Positions 59,103-64,000 of a stretch of 64,000 bases of DNA are shown in pieces. Numbering within the stretch: position 1 is the first letter of the stretch; each line of letters starts with the position of its first letter. Source of the stretch: Rhodobacterales bacterium LSUCC0031 (lineage in GTDB: Bacteria > Pseudomonadota > Alphaproteobacteria > Rhodobacterales > Rhodobacteraceae). The stretch spans positions 62,001 through 126,000 of the forward strand of contig WVSP01000003.1 in assembly GCA_015689735.1 (NCBI GenBank), written 5' to 3'. A model generated the notes under the pieces. It was not told the origin of the DNA and did no database searches. It saw only the letters and a program-made list of their open reading frames with translations. The position numbers and the translations under genes are program-made.

Positions 59103-60503
59103 CTAGAGCAAGAACACAACCGCGAGGCCCAGAAAGGCCAGAAAGCCGACAACATCGGTGACCGTGGTGACGAAAGCCCCCGAGGCCAAGGCCGGATCGA
59201 TGTCGAAACGATCAAGCACGACCGGGATCAAGATCCCCGCAAGCCCTGCGACCAAGAGGTTGATCACCATCGCCGCCGCGATCACCCCGCCCAAGGCGAG
59301 GCTGCCAAACCAGAGATAGCCGACAAGCCCCATCACCACGGCGAAGACCATGCCGTTGATCAGGCCAACAGCGCTTTCGCGCCAAACGACTCGCATCAGG
59401 TTCGACCGCGTCAAGTCGCGCGTGGCAATGGCCCGCACCGCCACGGTCAAGGATTGCGTCCCCGCATTCCCCCCCATCGACGCCACAATCGGCATAAGAA
59501 CGGCCAATGCCACAATCTGTGCAATCGCCGCCTCGAATTGCGCGATCACCGCCGAGGCAAGAATCGCCGTCAAGAGATTGACGAAAAGCCACGGGAAACG
59601 CTGTTTCGTCGTTTCGATAACCCGGTCCGAGAGGCTGGATTCCTCGCCCACCCCAGCCAGCTTCAGCAAATCCTCCTGCGCGCCTTCATCGAGTACGATC
59701 ATCGCATCATCGATGGTGATCACGCCGACCAGCCGCCCATCCTCATCGACGACTGGGGCGGAAATCAGGTGATATTGGTTAAAGGCATAGGCGACATCAT
59801 CCTCGTGCTGTGTCGCGGGGATAGTGCGAAAACTGTCTTCGGTCACATCGGCCAACGCCGTGGTGCGCGGTGACGACAAAAGCCGTCCAAGCGTGACATA
59901 ACCCACGGGCTTCATCCGCGGATCGGTCAAGATGACGTGATAAAACTGTTCGGGAAGATCAAGCTTGCGGGCGCGCAGATAATCAATCATTTGCCCCACG
60001 GTCCAATGCGCCGGCGCGTGCACAACCTCGCGCTGCATCAGGCGGCCGGCCGATTCCTCCGGGTAAGACAGCGCTTGTTCCACCGCGACACGGTCGGAGG
60101 GTTCCAGCACATCGAGGATCGCCTCGATCTGGGCATCTTCCAGATCTTCGACCAGATCGACGACATCGTCGCTATCCAGCTCGCGCACCGCCTCAGCCAG
60201 CACATCCTCTGGCAAGAGGCCAATGACTTCCTCGCGCAGGCCCCAATCAAGCTCGGACAAGACCTCACCGTCGATGCCGCGCGACCATAGCGCCAACCAC
60301 GCCGCGCGTTCATGATCGGAGACCTGTTCCAAAAGGTCGGCGATATCGGCGGGATGCAGCGGCGCCATCAGCACATCGATCGCCGCAACGTCACTTGCGG
60401 CAACTGCGGCCCTCAGCTGACTGGGCAGGCTTTCGTCCAGCGCATAGGCATCGCGCAGGTCGCCTTCATCCCGAGGCAAGGCGTGTTCGTCTTGACGTGC
60501 CAT
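59103..60503 (-). CDS. mgtE: Magnesium transporter MgtE
   Basis: A 466-residue MgtE: N-terminal superhelical domain (LHPADIADLLEQ), tandem CBS domains (VGYVTLGRLLSSPRTTALADV; APVVDEDGRLVGVITIDDAM), then five membrane helices with the pore motif PIVASMGGNAGTQSLTVAVRAIA. The CBS and N domains close the pore when Mg2+ is high. ATG 60503 (MARQDEH) was chosen over an upstream extension. Confidence 0.95.
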   Translation of the reverse strand: MARQDEHALPRDEGDLRDAYALDESLPSQLRAAVAASDVAAIDVLMAPLHPADIADLLEQVSDHERAAWLALWSRGIDGEVLSELDWGLREEVIGLLPEDVLAEAVRELDSDDVVDLVEDLEDAQIEAILDVLEPSDRVAVEQALSYPEESAGRLMQREVVHAPAHWTVGQMIDYLRARKLDLPEQFYHVILTDPRMKPVGYVTLGRLLSSPRTTALADVTEDSFRTIPATQHEDDVAYAFNQYHLISAPVVDEDGRLVGVITIDDAMIVLDEGAQEDLLKLAGVGEESSLSDRVIETTKQRFPWLFVNLLTAILASAVIAQFEAAIAQIVALAVLMPIVASMGGNAGTQSLTVAVRAIATRDLTRSNLMRVVWRESAVGLINGMVFAVVMGLVGYLWFGSLALGGVIAAAMVINLLVAGLAGILIPVVLDRFDIDPALASGAFVTTVTDVVGFLAFLGLAVVFLL

Positions 60504-60609
60504 CTCCGCCTTCCTTTTGTTTGCACCAAACCCGCGCTTTGCCCCTAACATAGCGCGTCGGGGGCGGCTATCACGGAACCAGTGGTCTTTCATGACAAGG
60601 GGGAGCGCC

Positions 60610-61896
60610 ATGACCGATCGGCTGATCCTTGGACAAACGCTTGCCTTCGCGGGCGACCCGGCCGTGCTGGGATTGGAGGCCGCGCGCCACGAGGCACAGG
60701 GCGCGCTGTTGGTCCGTTCCGGCAAAATCGCCGCGATCGGTCCTGCAAGCGCGCTGCGCGAAGCCTATCCCCGGATACCTGTCACAGATCACGGGCAAGG
60801 GTTGATCCTGCCCGGTTTCATCGATGCCCATGCCCATTACCCCCAGACCGCGATTATCGCGAGTTGGGGCAAACGCCTGATCGACTGGCTCAATAGCTAC
60901 ACCTTCCCCGAAGAGGCGCGCTTTGCCGATCCCGCCTATGCAGATCTGATCGCCGCACGTTATCTCGACTTGGTCTTGGCCAATGGCACAACGACAGTGG
61001 CAAGCTATTGCACCATCCATCCCGAAAGCGTCGATGCGTTCTTTGAGGCGGCCAAGGGCCGGGGCATGCGTGCGCTCGCGGGCAAGACCTGCATGGACCG
61101 CGACACGGCACCGGGATTTTTGCGCGATACGGCGCAGTCAGCCTATGATGACAGCCGCGCCTTGCTGACGCGCTGGCATGGTGTGGACCGGCTGTCCTAT
61201 ATCATCACACCGCGGTTTTCACCCACCTCGACACCGGCGCAGCTTGCGGCGCTCGGGGCGCTTTGGGCCGAACATCCCGACTGCCTGATGCAAACCCATC
61301 TCAGCGAACAGACAGACGAGATTTCTTGGGTCAAATCCCTCTACCCGCAAGCCCGCGATTATCTCGATACCTACGAGGCGCATGGGCTCTTGGGGGCCAA
61401 CGGCGTCTACGGCCATGCCATCCATCTCGAAGCGCGCGAGCGTGATCGCCTCGCCGAGATCGGGGCGGCACTCGTCCATTGCCCGACATCCAACAGCTTC
61501 ATCGGATCGGGCCTGTTCGATATGGGACTGCGCCATAGGCTGCGGGTAGGCCTTGCCACCGACACCGGTGGCGGGTCGTCCTTTTCGATGCTGCGCACCA
61601 TGGCCGCCTGTTATGAAATCGCGCAGCTGCGCGGCATGACGCTGCACCCCGCAGATCTCATTTGGCTTGCGACCGGCGGCAGTGCGCGTGCCTTGCGCCT
61701 CGACGACAAGATCGGCAAGCTTGCCCCCGGCTTCGAGGCCGATCTGGTCGTTCTCGACCTTGCAGCCACCCCCGCCATCGCACAGGCCACAGCACACGCC
61801 GACGACATCTGGCAGGCCATCTTCCCGACCATCATGATGGGCGACGACCGCGCTATCGCCGCGGTCTATGTCGCAGGCAAGCCGCTCAAAGGCTGA
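60610..61896 (+). CDS. guaD: Guanine deaminase GuaD
   Basis: A 428-residue amidohydrolase with guanine deaminase features: GFIDAHAHYPQTAIIASWGKRLIDWLN, MQTHLSEQTDEISWVKSLYP, AIHLEARERDRLAEIGAALVHCPTSNSFIGSG and LATDTGGGSSFSMLRTM. It deaminates guanine to xanthine. GGGGGAG precedes the ATG at 60610. It is divergent from mgtE; no other purine gene is adjacent. Confidence 0.93.
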   Translation: MTDRLILGQTLAFAGDPAVLGLEAARHEAQGALLVRSGKIAAIGPASALREAYPRIPVTDHGQGLILPGFIDAHAHYPQTAIIASWGKRLIDWLNSYTFPEEARFADPAYADLIAARYLDLVLANGTTTVASYCTIHPESVDAFFEAAKGRGMRALAGKTCMDRDTAPGFLRDTAQSAYDDSRALLTRWHGVDRLSYIITPRFSPTSTPAQLAALGALWAEHPDCLMQTHLSEQTDEISWVKSLYPQARDYLDTYEAHGLLGANGVYGHAIHLEARERDRLAEIGAALVHCPTSNSFIGSGLFDMGLRHRLRVGLATDTGGGSSFSMLRTMAACYEIAQLRGMTLHPADLIWLATGGSARALRLDDKIGKLAPGFEADLVVLDLAATPAIAQATAHADDIWQAIFPTIMMGDDRAIAAVYVAGKPLKG

Positions 61897-62047
61897 TCTG
61901 GCAGCTTCATCTTTGCTTCACAAATACCCCGGGGGGGCGCGCAAAGCGCGGCGGGGGCAAAGCCCCCCGAATTTTCGCACGAAAATTCACATGCTTCCCC
62001 TGAATTTTCGCGCGAAAATTCACATGCATCCCCGAATGGGGCGCGCC
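61897..62047. repeat. Convergent-end intergenic repeats: GGGGG hairpin and two AATTTTCG/CGAAAATT palindromes
   Basis: Between guaD and glmM lies a CTTCATCTTTGCTTCACAAA tail-like stretch, a G-rich hairpin (GGGGGGGCG to AGCCCCCC) and two palindromes, GAATTTTCGCACGAAAATTC (61969-61988) and GAATTTTCGCGCGAAAATTC (62002-62021), inside a 33-bp tandem duplication. Both neighbours end here, so a bidirectional terminator is possible. Confidence 0.7.
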
Positions 62048-63391
62048 TCACAGGGCCGCTTCGACAGCGCCCACGATCTCATCGACCACGGCCCGCATCA
62101 GCCCTTCATCCTCGGCCTCGGCCATGACCCGTATCAAGGGCTCCGTGCCGGATTTGCGGATCAACAGCCGCCCTTGCCCAGCCAGTTTCGCCTCGCCTGC
62201 CGCAATCGCGGCTTGCACCGTGGGCAAGTCCAGCGGTGCCGTCCCTGCACCAAAGCGCACATTGCGCAACAGTTGCGGCACGGTCTCGAAATTGCGCGCA
62301 AGGCGGCTTGCGGGGTGACCTGTGCGCACCATCTCAGCCAAGAATTGAAGGCCCGCGATCAGACCGTCGCCGGTCGTGGCGTAATCGGTCATCACGATAT
62401 GGCCCGACTGCTCTCCGCCAAGGTTCAGCCCATGCGCCCGCATCGCCTCGACCACGTAACGATCGCCCACGGATGTCCGGTGCAGCCCGACCCCCCGGGC
62501 GGCAAGGTAGCGCTCAAGGCCAAGGTTCGACATCACGGTCGTGGCCAAGGCATGGCCCTTCAACCGCCCCTCCTCGGCCCAGCGGGCGGCAAAGAGCGCC
62601 ATGATCTGGTCGCCATCAGCCACGGTGCCGGTCTCGTCGATCAAGATTACCCGATCGGCATCGCCATCAAGGCAGATCGCCACATCGGCACCCACATCCT
62701 TCAGCCGCGCCATCGCCGCTGCCGGTGCAGTGGAGCCGACTCCGGCATTGATATTCGCCCCATCGGGCGACACGCCCAAGGCCACGACATCGGCGCCCAA
62801 TTCCCACAACACTTCGGGTGCTGCGCGATAAGCGGCGCCATTGGCGCAATCGATCACCACTTTCAACCCGTCGAGTGTCCGCCCTTGCGGAAAGCTGCTT
62901 TTGACGCGCTCGACATAACGGAAACGCCCATCATCGATCCGCTTGGCGCGCCCGATATTGGCCGCTTGCGCAGGCTGGAATTCACCCAGCACCAGCGCCT
63001 CGATCTCGGCCTCTGCCTCGTCGGAAAGCTTGTAACCATCGGGGCCGAAGAACTTGATCCCGTTATCCTCGGCCGGATTATGGCTCGCCGAGATCATCAC
63101 ACCGACATCAGCGCGCATCGACGGCGTGAGCAAGCCCACAGCCGGTGTCGGCACCGGCCCCAGCAGCAGCACATTCATCCCGGTTGAGGTGAAACCAGCG
63201 GTCAGCGCATTCTCGATCATGTAACCCGACAGGCGCGTATCCTTGCCGATCACCACACGATGCGCCCGGCTGCCGTCACGGCGGAAATAGCGCCCGGCCG
63301 CTGCCCCAAGACGCAAGGCCATCTCAGCGGTCATCGGGTAGCTATTGGCGCGCCCGCGCACGCCATCGGTTCCAAACAGCTTTCTTGTCAT
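62048..63391 (-). CDS. glmM: Phosphoglucosamine mutase GlmM
   Basis: A 447-residue Glm[17 protein letters not shown] start, phosphoserine loop [18 protein letters not shown] (Ser103), metal loop [13 protein letters not shown], sugar loop [20 protein letters not shown] and phosphate loop [16 protein letters not shown]. It makes glucosamine-1-phosphate for the cell wall. ATG 63391 overlaps the folP stop by four bases. Confidence 0.96.
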   Translation of the reverse strand: MTRKLFGTDGVRGRANSYPMTAEMALRLGAAAGRYFRRDGSRAHRVVIGKDTRLSGYMIENALTAGFTSTGMNVLLLGPVPTPAVGLLTPSMRADVGVMISASHNPAEDNGIKFFGPDGYKLSDEAEAEIEALVLGEFQPAQAANIGRAKRIDDGRFRYVERVKSSFPQGRTLDGLKVVIDCANGAAYRAAPEVLWELGADVVALGVSPDGANINAGVGSTAPAAAMARLKDVGADVAICLDGDADRVILIDETGTVADGDQIMALFAARWAEEGRLKGHALATTVMSNLGLERYLAARGVGLHRTSVGDRYVVEAMRAHGLNLGGEQSGHIVMTDYATTGDGLIAGLQFLAEMVRTGHPASRLARNFETVPQLLRNVRFGAGTAPLDLPTVQAAIAAGEAKLAGQGRLLIRKSGTEPLIRVMAEAEDEGLMRAVVDEIVGAVEAAL

Positions 63392-64000
63392 CTTTCCCGC
63401 ACGTCCTGCCCTACAGCCCCCGGTGCAGCCAAAGCCTGCCAGAGGGCCAATGCTTGTTGATGCAACGCGACATCGTGAACGCGCAACATCTGTATGCCCT
63501 GTTGCACGGCCCATAGGCCAATCGCCGCCGATCCCGGCCCGCGCTTGGCGGCTGTCGCCTCGCCCGAAATGGTGCCGATCATGCCCTTGCGCGACACGCC
63601 CAGCAAAATGGCGCAGCCCAAGCCGTGAAACAGGCCGATGCGCGCCAAGAGCGCCTTGTTCTGCGCCAAGGTCTTGCCAAAGCCAATACCGGGGTCGATC
63701 ATGATGCGCGCGCGCGGCACACCGGCTGCCTCGGCCTGCGCCACGGTCGCGGCAAGCGCGTCATAGACGTCAAAGAGCACATCGGCATAAGCATCCGCGG
63801 CCATGGCCTGCATGGTCTCGGGCGTGCCGATGGAATGCATGACAATCAAGGGTGCGCCATGGCCCGCGACGAGATCGGCCAAGGCCGCATCGTGGCGTAA
63901 TCCCGAGACATCGTTGATCACATCCGCCCCTGCCGCCAACCCCGCAGCGGCAACCGCCGATTTGCGGGTATCAAGGCTGAGAGGTGCCGTAACCCCAGCG
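63388..64000 (-). CDS. folP: Dihydropteroate synthase FolP, C-terminal part (runs off the window)
   Basis: The visible 203 residues carry FolP motifs: [59 protein letters not shown] and VLRVHDV-like [12 protein letters not shown]. FolP joins p-aminobenzoate to the pterin in folate synthesis. The N-terminus lies right of 64000. Coupled to glmM by a four-base overlap. Confidence 0.93.
   Translation of the reverse strand, partial: AGVTAPLSLDTRKSAVAAAGLAAGADVINDVSGLRHDAALADLVAGHGAPLIVMHSIGTPETMQAMAADAYADVLFDVYDALAATVAQAEAAGVPRARIMIDPGIGFGKTLAQNKALLARIGLFHGLGCAILLGVSRKGMIGTISGEATAAKRGPGSAAIGLWAVQQGIQMLRVHDVALHQQALALWQALAAPGAVGQDVRER

Overview
The window is GC-rich, densely coded chromosomal DNA that looks like an alphaproteobacterium of the Rhodobacterales (Rhodobacteraceae). 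The clues are the accB-accC-aat-DUF2155-mlaD-NDUFA12 neighbourhood, folP-glmM coupling, FolE2, a full C-P lyase locus, and intergenic elements with a GATATTTTTGAAACGAAGAA-type tail that I associate with this order. No rRNA, tRNA, transposase, phage or CRISPR array was seen. All functions are read from sequence and motif recognition; no database search was run.

Layout. (1) 1-3262: the end of a potassium uptake gene (trkH), folE2, a peroxidase-related AhpD-like gene and a helical hypothetical. (2) 3268-18950: a phosphonate locus. A transport operon on the minus strand (phnC-like, phnC, phnD, phnE1, phnE2, hexapeptide acetyltransferase) faces a small plus-strand operon (phnM paralogue plus a TIM-barrel isomerase). 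Next come a second phnM, a DUF1045 2H-phosphoesterase gene, and phnGHIJKLN with divergent phnF. PhoB-type direct repeats (7 bp, 4 bp spacer, 7 bp) lie upstream of the transport genes, the phnM paralogue and phnG. (3) 19036-22901: 4-hydroxybenzoate/protocatechuate degradation (pobA, pcaC, pcaH, pcaG) with divergent pobR. (4) 22963-25451: an MmgE/PrpD protein and an AbrB-type membrane protein. (5) 25580-31297: a PAS-AAA-Fis regulator divergent from cyanate genes cynABDS. (6) 31334-36730: an AT-rich segment flanked by a duplicated gene end, then a D-2-hydroxyacid dehydrogenase, tcuB, tcuA and an XRE regulator. (7) 37333-49341: reductive pyrimidine catabolism (ABC importer, dihydropyrimidinase, a lipoprotein, amidohydrolase, aminotransferase, RutR-like regulator, preA, preT). 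(8) 49650-64000: housekeeping genes (accBC, aat, DUF2155, mlaD, NDUFA12, metY, mgtE, guaD, glmM, folP) plus a 1151-residue envelope protein with a GspL/PilM-like N-terminus and a PilP/GspC-like C-terminus.

How the genes work together. Most of the window is scavenging of nitrogen, phosphorus and carbon from small organics: phosphonates to ribose phosphates and Pi, cyanate to ammonia and CO2, uracil/thymine to beta-amino acids, guanine deamination, and aromatic acids to the beta-ketoadipate pathway. Each module carries its own adjacent regulator.

The most unusual points are: a second PhnC that has lost signature, Walker B and H-loop residues, suggesting an asymmetric phosphonate importer; a second PhnM paired with a TIM-barrel isomerase; a bacterial enhancer-binding-type regulator without the GAFTGA loop; a gene-end duplication flanking an AT-rich insert; and the giant GspL/PilP-like fusion protein.
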